Numbered from the stretch's first letter, positions 36,458 to 45,882 are shown. The stretch: DNA of 64,000 nt from Thiosocius sp963736445 (GCA_963736445.1 CAVTOY010000019.1:310001-374000); one strand, 5' to 3'. Notes: a model not told the origin generated them from the letters alone. Made by a program: numbers and translations.

Positions 36458-36916
36458 ATGGAACGCAGAAGCTTCTTGAGATATTGCGTTGTCACCGTGC
36501 CTGCAGGTGTAGCTCTCACCACAGGTCTGCTGACGCCTCGCGTTGCTCTTGCGGAAGAGTCTGACCCCTTTCAGGCGACGTCGGTCGATGCGGTCTTGAA
36601 GGCCCTGGGCATTACCGATGTAGAGGCATCAGATCTTATCGCTATCAAGACCCCCAAGATCGCCGAGAACGGTGCGGCCGTGCCATTGGGCATTTCCTCA
36701 ACAATTGAGGGAACCACAGAAATCATTGCAATTGTCGCTGCGAATCCTAAGCCCCTTGCCGCAAGGTACAGGTTTGAAAAGGGCGCGGCCGCCTCCGTCG
36801 ACACCCGCGTGAAACTGGGCCAAACCACTGACGTGATTGCCGTCGCCAAGGCGGGTGGCAAGTACTACATGGCAAAAACTCTGGTCAAGGTGACCCTCGG
36901 CGGATGTGGGGGCTGA
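36458..36916 (+). CDS. soxY: Thiosulfate oxidation carrier protein SoxY
   Basis: A 152-residue protein with a Tat-like signal (ERRSFLRYCVVTVPAGVALT) and the terminal GGCGG motif, whose Cys carries sulfur intermediates covalently in the Sox pathway. The body matches SoxY: DLIAIKTPKIAENGAAVPLG, then KLGQTTDVIAVAKAGGKYYM. It acts in the periplasm as a heterodimer with SoxZ, encoded immediately downstream. No soxA, soxX or soxB is within the window, so this is an orphan soxYZ pair that may serve another sulfur route. Confidence 0.93.
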   Translation: MERRSFLRYCVVTVPAGVALTTGLLTPRVALAEESDPFQATSVDAVLKALGITDVEASDLIAIKTPKIAENGAAVPLGISSTIEGTTEIIAIVAANPKPLAARYRFEKGAAASVDTRVKLGQTTDVIAVAKAGGKYYMAKTLVKVTLGGCGG

Positions 36917-36920
36917 TGCG

Positions 36921-37241
36921 GTGAAAAAGCCAACGATAAAGATGCGCCTGAAGGAGAAAGACGGCCAGATCTGGCTACGGGCATTAATCAAACATCCAAT
37001 GGAAACCGGTCTACGCAAAGACGCAGCGACCAGTGCGAGTATTCCAGCCCACTACATCAATCACGTAATCGTCGAAGCCAACGGTGAAGTAGTGTTCTCG
37101 GCTGACTGGAGCATTGCGATTTCCAAAAATCCAGTCCTCTTGATCAAGCTTGATGGTGCCAACGTGGATAAGGTAAAGCTCACTTGGACAGATAATATGG
37201 GTGAAAGTGATTTCATCGAGATGAGTGTAAAAAACAAGTGA
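36921..37241 (+). CDS. soxZ: SoxYZ carrier subunit SoxZ
   Basis: A 106-residue immunoglobulin-like protein with the SoxZ hallmark ALIKHPMETGLRKD near residues 22-35, then YINHVIVEANGEVVFSADW and VKLTWTDNMGESD. There is no signal peptide; SoxZ is co-exported with Tat-tagged SoxY. The GTG at 36921, 4 nt after the soxY stop, is preferred; a GTG at 36906 inside the end of soxY would add five residues. Confidence 0.93.
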   Translation: MKKPTIKMRLKEKDGQIWLRALIKHPMETGLRKDAATSASIPAHYINHVIVEANGEVVFSADWSIAISKNPVLLIKLDGANVDKVKLTWTDNMGESDFIEMSVKNK

Positions 37242-37312
37242 GGAGCCAAAGCCACTCATCGCCGACAATTCAGGGGCGTTTCACGCCTTTGAGGGATGAG
37301 TGAGTCGTGACC

Positions 37313-38194
37313 TTAGTTTCGGCGAGGATGTCGGCCTGCAAACAGATCACTCTCAGCCTCGATCGCCTTCATCATATGATCGCGAAAGGCTAACACCCGA
37401 GCCGTACGCTTTAGGTCGGGATGCAGCAGTATCCAGAGACCCAGATCCCATTCCGGCCGAGGATCGTCATAACGCGCCAGTCGCTGATCCGGGTCTCCCA
37501 TGAAACACGGCAGGATGGATACCCCCATTCCTTCTCGCAGTGCCGCCTGGGTTAGCAAAGTATCGTCGACAACGAAATGGTGGGCCTGATCACCACAGGC
37601 CTGCTTAGTCCAGGACTTGTGGAAGCCACAGCACTCAACGCCCAGCCATTCTGGCTCACCGCCATCTCTGCGTAGTTGTTCGATGTACGCCGGGCTGGCG
37701 TAGATGGCAGACGATACAGTGGCGACCCGCTTCCCGATCAGGGTCTCTGGCGGTGTATTGGTGAGGCGGATGGCCACGTCGGCCTCGCGTTGCGCCAGAC
37801 TGACATCGCTGTTGGAAACCATCAGATTCAGGGTCACGTCGGGGTACTGTCGACTGAACCCGGCGAACATCGGCATCAGTACGGTCGTGGCCATATTGTC
37901 GATCGCGGTTACTCGCAGAGGTCCGGAGGGTTTTAGATCCGTGCCTGCCAGGGTCCCATCCACTTCCAGCACTTCGCATTCCATGCGGCTGGCGGCCTGG
38001 AGCAGGTTCTCTCCGGCCGTGGTCACGACATAGCCACTGGGCACCTTGTCGAACAGCCGCGCACCGAGATCCTTTTCCAGCTTGCGTATCCGCCGTGACA
38101 CGGTGGAATGCTGCAGGTCCAGCAACTTCGCTCCGCTAGAGATGGAGCCGCTGCGCGCGACCGCGAGAAATACCCTCAGGTCATCCCAGTTCAT
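37313..38194 (-). CDS. LysR-family transcriptional regulator
   Basis: A 293-residue regulator. The N-terminal helix-turn-helix is MNWDDLRVFLAVARSGSISS followed by LDLQHSTVSRRIRKLEKDLG. The C-terminal effector domain includes PSGPLRVTAIDNMATTVLM and EGMGVSILPCFMGD. The ATG at 38194 matches the usual LysR start. It is divergent from the methyltransferase/DUF4242/nitrilase set with about 135 nt between, the classic layout for control of that set. Confidence 0.9.
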   Translation of the reverse strand: MNWDDLRVFLAVARSGSISSGAKLLDLQHSTVSRRIRKLEKDLGARLFDKVPSGYVVTTAGENLLQAASRMECEVLEVDGTLAGTDLKPSGPLRVTAIDNMATTVLMPMFAGFSRQYPDVTLNLMVSNSDVSLAQREADVAIRLTNTPPETLIGKRVATVSSAIYASPAYIEQLRRDGGEPEWLGVECCGFHKSWTKQACGDQAHHFVVDDTLLTQAALREGMGVSILPCFMGDPDQRLARYDDPRPEWDLGLWILLHPDLKRTARVLAFRDHMMKAIEAESDLFAGRHPRRN

Positions 38195-38331
38195 CCTTCC
38201 CTCGGTGTTGCATGGTGGCCCATATGCAAATTTGCACATCGGGTTTCGATTTTTTCGGAATAGGCACGCGAAATCATAGGCCTAGACTCTCCTCCATCCC
38301 AACCGGGATGTACAAAAGAGGAGAGAGGACC

Positions 38332-39207
38332 ATGCAACAGGCACAAAACAGTCAACAGGTATTCGACCCCATTAAATACAAACAGACGACCTTGGAGCAA
38401 TGGGACAATGCCGCCGAGGCCTGGCACCGCTGGGGCACGCTGCTTTCGCGCTGGCTGGGCCCGGTCACCGAGACCAAGCTCGACATGGCGGACGTGACAC
38501 AGGGCTCGCAGGTACTCGACGTTGCTGCAGGAGCTGGTGAACAGACCCTCACGGCAGCCCGCAGAGTCGGTCCAGCCGGGCATGTCCTCGCAACCGATAT
38601 CTCACCCGTCATCCTCGAATAGGCCGAGCGCTCCTTCCGCCTTGCAGGGCTCGACAATATCTCTACCCATGCAATCGACGGCGAATGCCTGGACGAATTG
38701 AATGCCGGCCCCTTCGATGCCGTGATCTCACGCGTCGGCCTGATCTACTTTCCGGACCAGCAGACGGCGCTGCGCGGCATGCGCTCCAAGCTGCGCGACG
38801 GCGGAAAGTTCGCGGCCATGGTCTACTCCACGGCAGAGTGCAACGGTTTTTTTTCCGTACCCGTATCGATCATCCGTCGCCGCGCTCAACTGCCACCGCC
38901 CCTGCCCGGCCAGCCCGGCCCGTTCAGCCTGGGCCAACCCGAGGTTCTGGCGAAGGCGCTCGCCGACGCCGGCTTCAGAGACATCCGGATCGAGAAGGTC
39001 GGCGCCCCGGTGCGCATGGCCACTGCCGCCGAATGCCTGCAGTTCGAGCAGGAATCGTTCGGTGCTCTGCACCAGATGCTCGGCAGCCTGTCGGATGCAG
39101 AGAAGGATGAGGCCTGGGAGGAGATAGAACAGGCGCTGCAACAGTTCGAAAACGGACACCAGTTCGAGGGCCCCTGCGAGATGCTGATCGCGGTCGCTAC
39201 GAAGTAA
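38332..39207 (+). pseudogene. SAM-dependent methyltransferase with in-frame amber stop
   Basis: A UbiE-like class I methyltransferase: EQWDNAAEAWHRWGTLLSRW, motif I QVLDVAAGAGEQTLTAARRV near residues 63-82, and a later VISRVGLIYFPDQQTALRG. A TAG at 38620-38622 interrupts the frame after DISPVILE, yet coding continues in the same frame (AERSFRLAGLDN) to a normal end. The family sequence would have Gln (CAG) here, so a single C-to-T change explains it. Either a very recent inactivation or a sequence error is likely. The AGAGGAGAG ribosome-binding site is intact. Confidence 0.8.
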
Positions 39208-39254
39208 GCGACCCGAAATGAACATTGATGCACGACCATATTGGAGAAGAGATC

Positions 39255-39536
39255 ATGAATACCTATGTCATTCTGAGACGCAGCGGTTGGCGTTCACCGG
39301 AGGAACTTCAGGCAGCGGCAGCAAGATCCGAGCAAACTGGCGAAGACATGGCAGATGATATCCGCTGGATTCGCAGTTATGTCATGGAAGAAGAATCGGG
39401 CACACTGGGAACAGTGTGTATCTATCAGGCCACAAGCGCAGACGCCATTCGCCGACATGGAGATATAGCCGCACTACCCGTTGACGAAATCATTCCAGTC
39501 ATGGACGCGGTGATCCGGCGCCTAGACCCGCAATAA
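39255..39536 (+). CDS. DUF4242 (nickel-binding SCO4226-like) protein
   Basis: A 93-residue ferredoxin-like protein of the DUF4242 family: TYVILRRSGWRSPEELQAAA, IRWIRSYVMEEESGTLGTVC, IYQATSADAIRRHGDIAALP and VDEIIPVMDAVI. Family members form small dimers, some binding nickel. The ATG follows GGAGAAGAG. It lies 47 nt downstream of the methyltransferase in the same direction. Confidence 0.75.
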   Translation: MNTYVILRRSGWRSPEELQAAAARSEQTGEDMADDIRWIRSYVMEEESGTLGTVCIYQATSADAIRRHGDIAALPVDEIIPVMDAVIRRLDPQ

Positions 39537-39647
39537 CCGCTCCATGGAGGTTGAGACAACAGGGCTAAGGGATGAGCCTGAATGGCAATTGAGGCTTGAA
39601 CTCAGCTGACAGAACGATCAAGGGATCCCCAACCCAGGACGCCCACC

Positions 39648-40583
39648 ATGAATAAGATTGCCGTGATCCAACATGCCCCTGAAGTCCTCGACCGCGAGGC
39701 CACACTCGACAAGGCAGTAGCGCTCATCACCGAGGCGGCCGCCAATGGGGCGCAACTGATTGTGTTTCCGGAGGCCTTCGTGCCCGGCTACCCCGCATGG
39801 GTCTGGCGGCTCCGCCCCGGCAACGACTGGGGGCTGAGCGAACAGATCCACCAGCGCCTGCTGGATAACGCGGTCGACCTCGCGCGTGACCATCTGGCAA
39901 AGATACGCAGTGCAGCGGCCGAGGTCGGCGTCACGGTTGTCATGGGAGTAAACGAGCGTGACGGCACGTTGGGCCGAACCACCCTGTACAACAGCGCGGT
40001 GATCATCGGGTCTGAGGGCAAGATTCTCAACCACCATCGCAAACTGATGCCCACCAACCCGGAGCGAATGATCTGGGGCTTTGGCGATGCCTCGGGGTTG
40101 CGCGTTATCGACACGCCGGTGGGGCGAATCGGCGTCCTGCTGTGCTGGGAAAACTTCATGCCGCTGGCGCGCTTCGCGCTGTATGCGCAGGGTATAGATA
40201 TCCTCGTCGCACCCACCTATGACAGCGGCGAAAACTGGATTGGCACGATGCAGCATATTTCGCGCGAGGGTGGCTGCTGGGTGATCAGCGCAGGCGTGGC
40301 GCTGATCACTCGCGATCTACCAGAGGACTTTCCCGGGCGGGACGCCCTCTACCCAGCAGAAGAAGACTGGATCAACCCAGGTGACTCGGTGGTCATCGCC
40401 CCCGGCGGGGAGAAGGTGGCCGGTCCACTGCATCAACAACAGGGCATCCTGTACGCGGAGCTTGATCTCGATCGGGTTGCAATCTCGCGACGCAGCTTCG
40501 ATGTAGCAGGGCACTATGCGCGTCCCGACATATTTACCCTACACGTCGTTACTGAGGCCCAGACGCCTGTGGCCTTCGACTGA
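39648..40583 (+). CDS. Nitrilase (carbon-nitrogen hydrolase)
   Basis: A 311-residue nitrilase-superfamily enzyme with the catalytic triad visible: Glu in VFPEAFVPGYPAW (about 42), Lys in NHHRKLMPTNPERM (about 130), and Cys in IGVLLCWENFMPLARF (about 164). The CWENFMPL signature and length match true nitrilases (nitrile to carboxylate and ammonia) rather than amidases. It closes the set controlled by the divergent LysR gene. The substrate is unknown. Confidence 0.9.
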   Translation: MNKIAVIQHAPEVLDREATLDKAVALITEAAANGAQLIVFPEAFVPGYPAWVWRLRPGNDWGLSEQIHQRLLDNAVDLARDHLAKIRSAAAEVGVTVVMGVNERDGTLGRTTLYNSAVIIGSEGKILNHHRKLMPTNPERMIWGFGDASGLRVIDTPVGRIGVLLCWENFMPLARFALYAQGIDILVAPTYDSGENWIGTMQHISREGGCWVISAGVALITRDLPEDFPGRDALYPAEEDWINPGDSVVIAPGGEKVAGPLHQQQGILYAELDLDRVAISRRSFDVAGHYARPDIFTLHVVTEAQTPVAFD

Positions 40584-41271
40584 ATACCTGCGCCGTTGGG
40601 GCGGCACTGTTCCTGTAGCCAAAAGCGATTCTAGAGATCGTATGGGCATTATTGCAGCGGGGGCCGTGATCGAATCTCTCTGCAATGACTGTTCGTGATG
40701 TTGTGGGATCCCGCCGGCCACTTCCCGTGCGTCAACGGCCGGAGTTGGCTGCTGTCCTTAGCCGCCGCCGGTGCGCCCCGCAGCTTCCGTTTCGTCTAGC
40801 TGACGGTAGCCACCAACGCCAAGCCGACCTTCAGCACTGACGGGCGAGATGGGCGCGCACACTGAAGAGACATCCCCCGGCACCGTAGACGGGACGTCAA
40901 AATCTCTTGTAAGCAAATCAGCCTCGGACCGCTGGAGCCAACAATCAGACGTTGCTGCGCCAAGTAGGGTTGCCGTGTGCCTGGCTAAATCACTTAGAAA
41001 CCGAGTGCTTCTGATTGCGAAGAAAAGCAACGCTTCGACGCGAATGAACTAGACTTTACATTAAGCGAGAGGACACGAGGGTCGGTTTCTTCCGACTTCC
41101 GGGAACATCTCTAAAATCCGAGGCAGTCGCCTCGCGACACCCCCGCATAATGATTCGCTGCTGCCAAGACAGGCTTACGGTCGTTTGGATCTTTCGGATC
41201 TGAGCAGCGAGTCCCCATTACGCAACGCCGCCGTCGTCGCGCATAGCCATTCACCTTTTGGAGAATGCACC
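40584..41271. other. Intergenic region without a supported gene
   Basis: About 690 bases between the nitrilase and a small secreted protein gene. Short frames exist on both strands (for example 40849-41052 plus), but they lack ribosome-binding sites and protein-like composition. I see no RNA gene or repeat here. Confidence 0.5.
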
Positions 41272-41559
41272 ATGAAACACGTCACTATTGCAGCACTCAT
41301 TGTGCTGTCCGCCGGCGCAGCCTCTGCCGCGCCCTTCGGCTATCAGCAGCAGGTCGGGAGTTCCGAACTCGATCCCGGCATCTGGGAGGGAACTGCGGCG
41401 ACCGCAGCGTCATTCACGTCTAGCAGTCTTACCCCGTCCCTGTTCGTTCTATTCCCGAGCGCGGACATCGATGGCAGCGCGGAGTTTGCGTACGTGGGCC
41501 AAATCGTGCCCAGCAGCGCCGTCTCGGTTACTTCCAGCTACGAGCAGGCCATGAACTAG
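41272..41559 (+). CDS. Small secreted hypothetical protein
   Basis: A 95-residue protein with a clear signal peptide (ALIVLSAGAASA, cleavage near residue 20). The Ser/Ala-rich mature part (FGYQQQVGSSELDPGIWEGT) shows no known motif. TTTTGGAG precedes the ATG by about 9 nt. It has the character of a small periplasmic protein; no function can be given. Confidence 0.55.
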   Translation: MKHVTIAALIVLSAGAASAAPFGYQQQVGSSELDPGIWEGTAATAASFTSSSLTPSLFVLFPSADIDGSAEFAYVGQIVPSSAVSVTSSYEQAMN

Positions 41560-41629
41560 GACTCGGCCCAAGACGGTGGCAGAACGCTACACGTAAAACG
41601 CACCCCGCCACCTTAAGAGGAGGCATTCA

Positions 41630-41857
41630 TTGAGTATCAGCGACATTGTGATTCATATCAGCGAAACTTTGGATGACATCGGCATCCATGGCTTACAGCG
41701 CGATATTGGTGAAGAGAGCGGCGTTTACAGCGCCTGCATGCATGAAAAAACGCGCCACCTCATGGTGGTTGATTTCGATCCTACGGAGGTGCAGCCAAGC
41801 CACCTTGTCCACGCAGTGCGCGAACGTGGCTTGCATGCCGTGATGGTCGGCTTATAA
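41630..41857 (+). CDS. Small HMA-like ferredoxin-fold protein
   Basis: A 75-residue protein beginning at TTG 41630 behind a strong AAGAGGAGG. The pattern IVIHISETLDDIGIHGLQRD, a single Cys in VYSACMHEKTRHLMVVDFDP, and LVHAVRERGLHAVMVGL is that of the heavy-metal-associated (HMA) fold, but the canonical CxxC is absent. It may bind other ligands. It converges with the bacteriohemerythrin gene. Confidence 0.6.
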   Translation: MSISDIVIHISETLDDIGIHGLQRDIGEESGVYSACMHEKTRHLMVVDFDPTEVQPSHLVHAVRERGLHAVMVGL

Positions 41858-41892
41858 GAGACCAAGCAAACCAATGCTTCGGGACTTGAGGC

Positions 41893-41914
41893 AAGCCGCC
41901 TAGCTGGGCGGCTT
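41893..41914. terminator. Bidirectional hairpin between convergent genes
   Basis: An 8-bp stem (AAGCCGCC / GGCGGCTT) with a 6-nt loop, between the ends of the HMA-like gene and the bacteriohemerythrin gene. Confidence 0.55.
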
Positions 41915-41928
41915 CGGCTGCAGTATGG

Positions 41929-42336
41929 TCAATACACGCCTTTGCTGTTGAGAAAGGCGCCCATCGTCTTATCGAAACCCATGATGTGGGCGAGGAACCA
42001 GTCATTGGAGACATCGTATTCCGAATAGAACGCCGGACGTTTGCCCTTTGATATTGCATTGCAGATGTGCTCGAGATGCTTGAGCAGCAGCTTGTGTTCC
42101 TTGTGGTGCTTGTTGACGCGGTCCATTCCGTATTGCTTCATCAGCTTTTCTTCGGACGCGAAATGGAAACTCGTGTATTCGTATAGCTCTTCGACCAGTT
42201 GATGCAGGTCCTGCTTGTCAATCTGTGCCTCCACGCCCGCGTGGAGTCTGTTCACGAGATCAAGCAATTTTTTGTGCTGCTCGTCTATCTCCGCAACATT
42301 GATGCTGTATTCGTCAGACCAGACAAGAATTGGCAT
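41929..42336 (-). CDS. Bacteriohemerythrin
   Basis: A 135-residue four-helix diiron oxygen-binding protein. The iron ligands are visible: EIDEQHKKLLDLVNRLHAG (first His/Glu set), FHFASEEKLMKQYGM, KHHKEHKLLLKHLEHI, and a C-terminal H-x4-D in FLAHIMGFDKTMG. This is a single-domain bacteriohemerythrin of usual length that stores or delivers oxygen in microaerobic bacteria. It is monocistronic. Confidence 0.92.
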   Translation of the reverse strand: MPILVWSDEYSINVAEIDEQHKKLLDLVNRLHAGVEAQIDKQDLHQLVEELYEYTSFHFASEEKLMKQYGMDRVNKHHKEHKLLLKHLEHICNAISKGKRPAFYSEYDVSNDWFLAHIMGFDKTMGAFLNSKGVY

Positions 42337-42543
42337 ATCTCTTCATCTCCAAACCGGCCTCCAGACCCTTTGCCACCATCAGACGGGTTCGTTTGGCGCC
42401 CTGATCGGCCCCGAGTGCGATCATCCGTCTTTTGCAATAATCGCACGCCTGGTCGTTGAACTGGTAGCGTAGATTGGAATGTCGTCACCATGTGCGGACT
42501 TGCTCCGCACTGTGTTCGACTCACCGCCCGGCAAACCCCTGTT

Positions 42544-42796
42544 CAGCAATCTCAACCGCAACGAAAATCGAAGCGACCCACTCCCTCCTCCCGCAAGCAC
42601 CTAACTGCCTGTTCCCCGTGGGCATTCCCAACCCGCTCCTTCGTAATCCGCTGAATGCCTTCGCAATAACCAGGACAAGCCCTTGAGCCATCGCGCCAGG
42701 AAAAGGTTCGGCCAGGGCTGTTTCCCTGGGTAATTTTTCTGCGGATTTCGCGAGGTTAGGAAGGTGGGAGCAAGGGCGGCCGACGATATTGCCGAC
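42544..42796 (+). repeat. Intergenic repeat copy A (two-part)
   Basis: Part one (42544-42576) matches 48146-48178 at about 29 of 33 bases. Part two (42662-42796) matches 50647-50781 at roughly 70 percent with the same orientation. Both copies of part two stop just before a gene or gene remnant. Copy A also has a hairpin just before it (42492-42510). Confidence 0.6.
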
Positions 42797-42943
42797 AGCC
42801 AATGAAGCGAAGTCAATATGGCCAGGGATCTCGCCAATCTGTGCCGCCTGAAGATTGGACTGGCGCAGGTACTTCAGCGCGATGTCGGCGCGCACCCGGT
42901 CACGCAGTTGCTGCAAGGTCGTGCCGGATTCGGCCAGCCTGCA

Positions 42944-43792
42944 CTGCAGGCGCAGTACAAGATCACGCCGCTCGCTTCCTGGGGCAAGCCGTATACGCCA
43001 GTGGCACCGCCGGTGAATCCGAACCCGGGCATCTCGATGACCGACAAGCCGCAGGCCGTGATCCTGGCGATGGGCACCGAGGGCTACTTCAACTGGATGA
43101 CGAAGTTGATGTGCAAGGACGCGCCGCCGGCCGCGGCGGACGCTCCGATGCTGGCGAAGATGGCCACGCTCGGCATCGAGCCCTGCAAGCCCTTCGAGCT
43201 GAGCAAGCTCGATCCGGCGGTACAGGCTGCGCTGAAGGACCTGCCCGAGATGGCGCTGAAGAAGATCGGCGACAACCAGTCCAGCCTGGGTGAGAAGGTC
43301 GCCGGTTGGCAGATCACCAAGGGCCTGGGCGTGTACGGTACCGACTACATGAAGCGTGCGGTGGTCGCCGCCTTCGGCTGGCCGGCCAACGTGCAGGAGG
43401 ATGCGGTGTACCCCTATACCACCGTCGATTCCAACGGCGAGAAGCTGACCGGTGCCAACAACTACACCATCACCTTCGCCAAGGGCCAGACCCCGCCTGT
43501 GGACGGTTTCTGGTCGTTTACGATGTACATGATCGACAAAGGCTGGTGGTTCGTCCCGAACAAGCTCAACAAGTTCACGGTGAGCATGCGCGACAAACCC
43601 AAGTCTAATGACGACGGCTCGCTCACGCTGTACTTCCAGCAAGAATCGCCTGGCGAGGACAAGGAAGCCAACTGGCTGCCTGCGCCGGAAGGTGATTTCA
43701 TCCCGATGCTGCGCATGTATTGGCCAAAGGAGAAGAGCCCGTCGATCCTGGACGGCACCTGGACGCCGCCCCAAGTGGTCAAAGTCAACTGA
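42944..43792 (+). pseudogene. DUF1254/DUF1214 protein, 5'-truncated remnant
   Basis: From about 42944 the frame matches the C-terminal two thirds of DUF1254-DUF1214 proteins: LQAQYKITPLASWGKPYTPV, then PPAAADAPMLAKMATLGIEP, DYMKRAVVAAFGWPANVQED, GANNYTITFAKGQTPPVDGF and LDGTWTPPQVVKVN at the end. The N-terminal signal peptide and first 150 or so residues are missing and are replaced by the intergenic repeat sequence. It is a rearrangement product, probably not expressed as a secreted protein. The open frame upstream (from 42818) is a chance fusion. Confidence 0.75.
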
Positions 43793-43939
43793 TCACCGCC
43801 TGTGGCCTGCTGTCGCCCGCCAAGTTTTATCGCGGGCTGACATCGGATTATCGTCCATAGAAATGGCTGCTAATGTCAGGGACGGTCTGAAAGGACCTCG
43901 TCCCCGCTGCACAGCCCACAGTGCAGCGGGGAGGGAGAG

Positions 43940-44116
43940 ATGGACGAGACAGAATCAGAGATCAAGCGGTGGACTGCGAAGCGCAAGTCCCAGATGGTGC
44001 TGGATATTCTGAACGACAAGATTGCCCGTCAGCATGATCTGACGCCCGGTGAGATCGAGCGGTGGACAGCTGAGCAGATAGTTGTGTCAAGAATCGCTGC
44101 ATGGAGCGCACAATAG
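43940..44116 (+). pseudogene. Fragment of a transposase helix-turn-helix protein (orfA-like)
   Basis: A 58-residue frame, IKRWTAKRKSQMVLDILNDK joined to IARQHDLTPGEIERWTAEQ, typical of the small HTH subunit of integrase-type transposases but lacking a few residues in the middle and all of the C-terminus. A further short frame with RRARSLIGSTDALERFDAW follows at 44102. The IS is dead. Confidence 0.6.
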
Positions 44117-44314
44117 AACGGCTTCGACGGGCACGCTCCCTGATTGGCAGCACCGATGCGCTGGAGCGATTCGACGCATGGCGAGCGCCGGAGGAACGAT
44201 AAAATCGGTTTGATTTCCGGCGGTTAATCAGCCGAATCGATTTGGGGGTATCTGTGGGGGCATATCTGGCATTTCGCATTTTAAGCCCTTGGCTTATACG
44301 GCAATGTGACTGTC

Positions 44315-44327
44315 GCCGCCTCCACCA
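44315..44327 (+). other. tmRNA 3'-end relic (att-like site)
   Basis: GCCGCCTCCACCA is the 3' acceptor end of tmRNA (ssrA). No tmRNA body precedes it. A typical island-end sequence (TTTGGGGGTATCTGTGGGGGCA) lies upstream, and a strong terminator follows. This fits the duplicated att core left by an ssrA-integrating island. Confidence 0.5.
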
Positions 44328-44358
44328 TCAACGAGTTTTTAAGGCTTTGACAATCCTC

Positions 44359-44387
44359 AAAAAAGCGCCGGCAACAGGCGCTTTTTT
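44359..44387 (+). terminator. Rho-independent terminator
   Basis: An 11-bp stem AAAAAAGCGCC / GGCGCTTTTTT around a 7-nt loop, bidirectional, 30 nt after the tmRNA relic. Probably the original ssrA terminator. Confidence 0.85.
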
Positions 44388-44780
44388 ACTCACTGAATCA
44401 ATCACTTCCATTTAGAAAAACCCAACACCAGCCATCGCGTTAAAGCCCGCCAATAAGACCTGTTAGGGAAGTGCATTCCCGGGCAGATAAACCACCCCCA
44501 GCAAGAAAATAACCCCAATGCGGATGATAGAGGGGCGGATAGGGGTGTTCACGCACTATTGCCGGTTACCTGGCTTAATAAGCATTAAACTTATCAATAT
44601 CGCTTATTGTTCTATAGATTTGGAAGAATAAATGCGGGGCCGCTATAGTTTCGGCCCGATCTGGATACCAATAAATTATCAAAACTCCAATAAATCCAGT
44701 GCCGCGAATCGGCAATGCCCGAGCTGCGGTCACCAGTAGGGCGCCAATCCTAATTCCAACCCTTTGTAAGGAGAATACCT
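44388..44780 (+). promoter_or_regulatory. mdh upstream region
   Basis: An AT-rich 390-base region with no gene. AATAAGC (44577-44583) and GCTTATT (44602-44608) form an inverted repeat that could be an operator or hairpin for mdh. A Shine-Dalgarno AAGGAGAA lies before the mdh ATG. No confident -35/-10 pair. Confidence 0.35.
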
Positions 44781-45761
44781 ATGAAGGAAGCTGTGAGAGT
44801 GGCTGTAACCGGCGCCGCGGGCCAGATAGCCTACGCGATGCTGTTCCGGATCGCCGCCGGCGATATGCTGGGCAAAGATCAACCGGTTATTTTGCAGTTG
44901 TTGGAAATCACGCCAGCGCTCGGCGCCCTAGAAGGCGTTCGCATGGAACTGGACGACTGCGCGTTTCCGTTACTACATGGCGTCGTTTGCACCGACGACC
45001 CTAACGTCGCTTTCAAAGACGCGAATTATGCCTTTTTGGTTGGCGCCAAGCCGCGCGGACCGGGCATGGAGCGCAAAGATCTCCTGATGGACAACGGCGG
45101 AATCTTTGGCCCGCAGGGTAGAGCGATGAACGAGCACGCCAGCCGCGACATCAAGGTCCTGGTGGTGGGCAACCCAGCCAATACCAACGCGCTGATTGCA
45201 ATGAAGAGCGCTCCGGATCTGGACCCGCGGCAATTTACTGCCATGACCCGCCTGGACCACAACCGCGCACTCAGCCAATTGGCCGGCAAACTTGACTGCC
45301 TGACCACGGACATTCAGAAAATGATCGTTTGGGGTAATCACTCCGCCACTCAATACCCGGACCTCCACCACGCGCTAGTCAATGGCAAAGCCGCGTTGCC
45401 GCAGGTGGATCAGGGCTGGGTGAAGGACGAGTTCATACCGGTCGTACAGCAACGCGGCGCGGCGATCATCAAGGCGCGCGGCGCGTCGTCTGCGGCCTCG
45501 GCCGGTTCGGCGGCTATCGACCACATGCGCAGCTGGGCCCTGGGTACAGCCGAGGGCGATTGGGTCAGCATGTCGATCCCCAGCGATGGCAGTTACGGCA
45601 TCGAGGAAGGCATCATCTACTCCTACCCCTGCGTCTGTAAGAACGGCAGCTACGAGATCGTCCAGGGTCTGGATATCAACGACTTCAGCCGCGAGCGCAT
45701 GGATGCGACCAAGCAGGAGCTACAGGAAGAGCGGGCGGCGGTGCAGCACTTGTTAGGCTGA
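44781..45761 (+). CDS. mdh: Malate dehydrogenase
   Basis: A 326-residue NAD-dependent malate dehydrogenase of the cytosolic-type (group 2) family. The Rossmann motif is VAVTGAAGQIAYAML, then LLEITPALGALEGVRMELDD, VGAKPRGPGMERKDLL with substrate Arg residues, VVGNPANTNALIA, MTRLDHNRALSQLA, and the catalytic His in IVWGNHSATQYPDL. It interconverts malate and oxaloacetate in the TCA cycle. The convergent neighbour is citrate synthase. AAGGAGAA precedes the ATG. Confidence 0.95.
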   Translation: MKEAVRVAVTGAAGQIAYAMLFRIAAGDMLGKDQPVILQLLEITPALGALEGVRMELDDCAFPLLHGVVCTDDPNVAFKDANYAFLVGAKPRGPGMERKDLLMDNGGIFGPQGRAMNEHASRDIKVLVVGNPANTNALIAMKSAPDLDPRQFTAMTRLDHNRALSQLAGKLDCLTTDIQKMIVWGNHSATQYPDLHHALVNGKAALPQVDQGWVKDEFIPVVQQRGAAIIKARGASSAASAGSAAIDHMRSWALGTAEGDWVSMSIPSDGSYGIEEGIIYSYPCVCKNGSYEIVQGLDINDFSRERMDATKQELQEERAAVQHLLG

Positions 45762-45882
45762 ACGGTTACCGCCAGTCATATTTTGACGGCCGGGCCTTAG
45801 GGTCTGGCCTTTTCGATTCTGGGCGGCGGACGCGGGCCGAACCCGCGCCGCGGAAGTCTACGGATGGACCACTGGAATGGTA

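Noticed and set aside
40758..41052. Two opposing short frames in the gap after the nitrilase
   Set aside because: No ribosome-binding sites, no recognisable family and weak composition.
42521..43774. A 417-residue open frame on the minus strand
   Set aside because: It is antisense to the DUF1254 remnant, whose family match is clear; the reverse frame has Arg/His-rich shadow composition.
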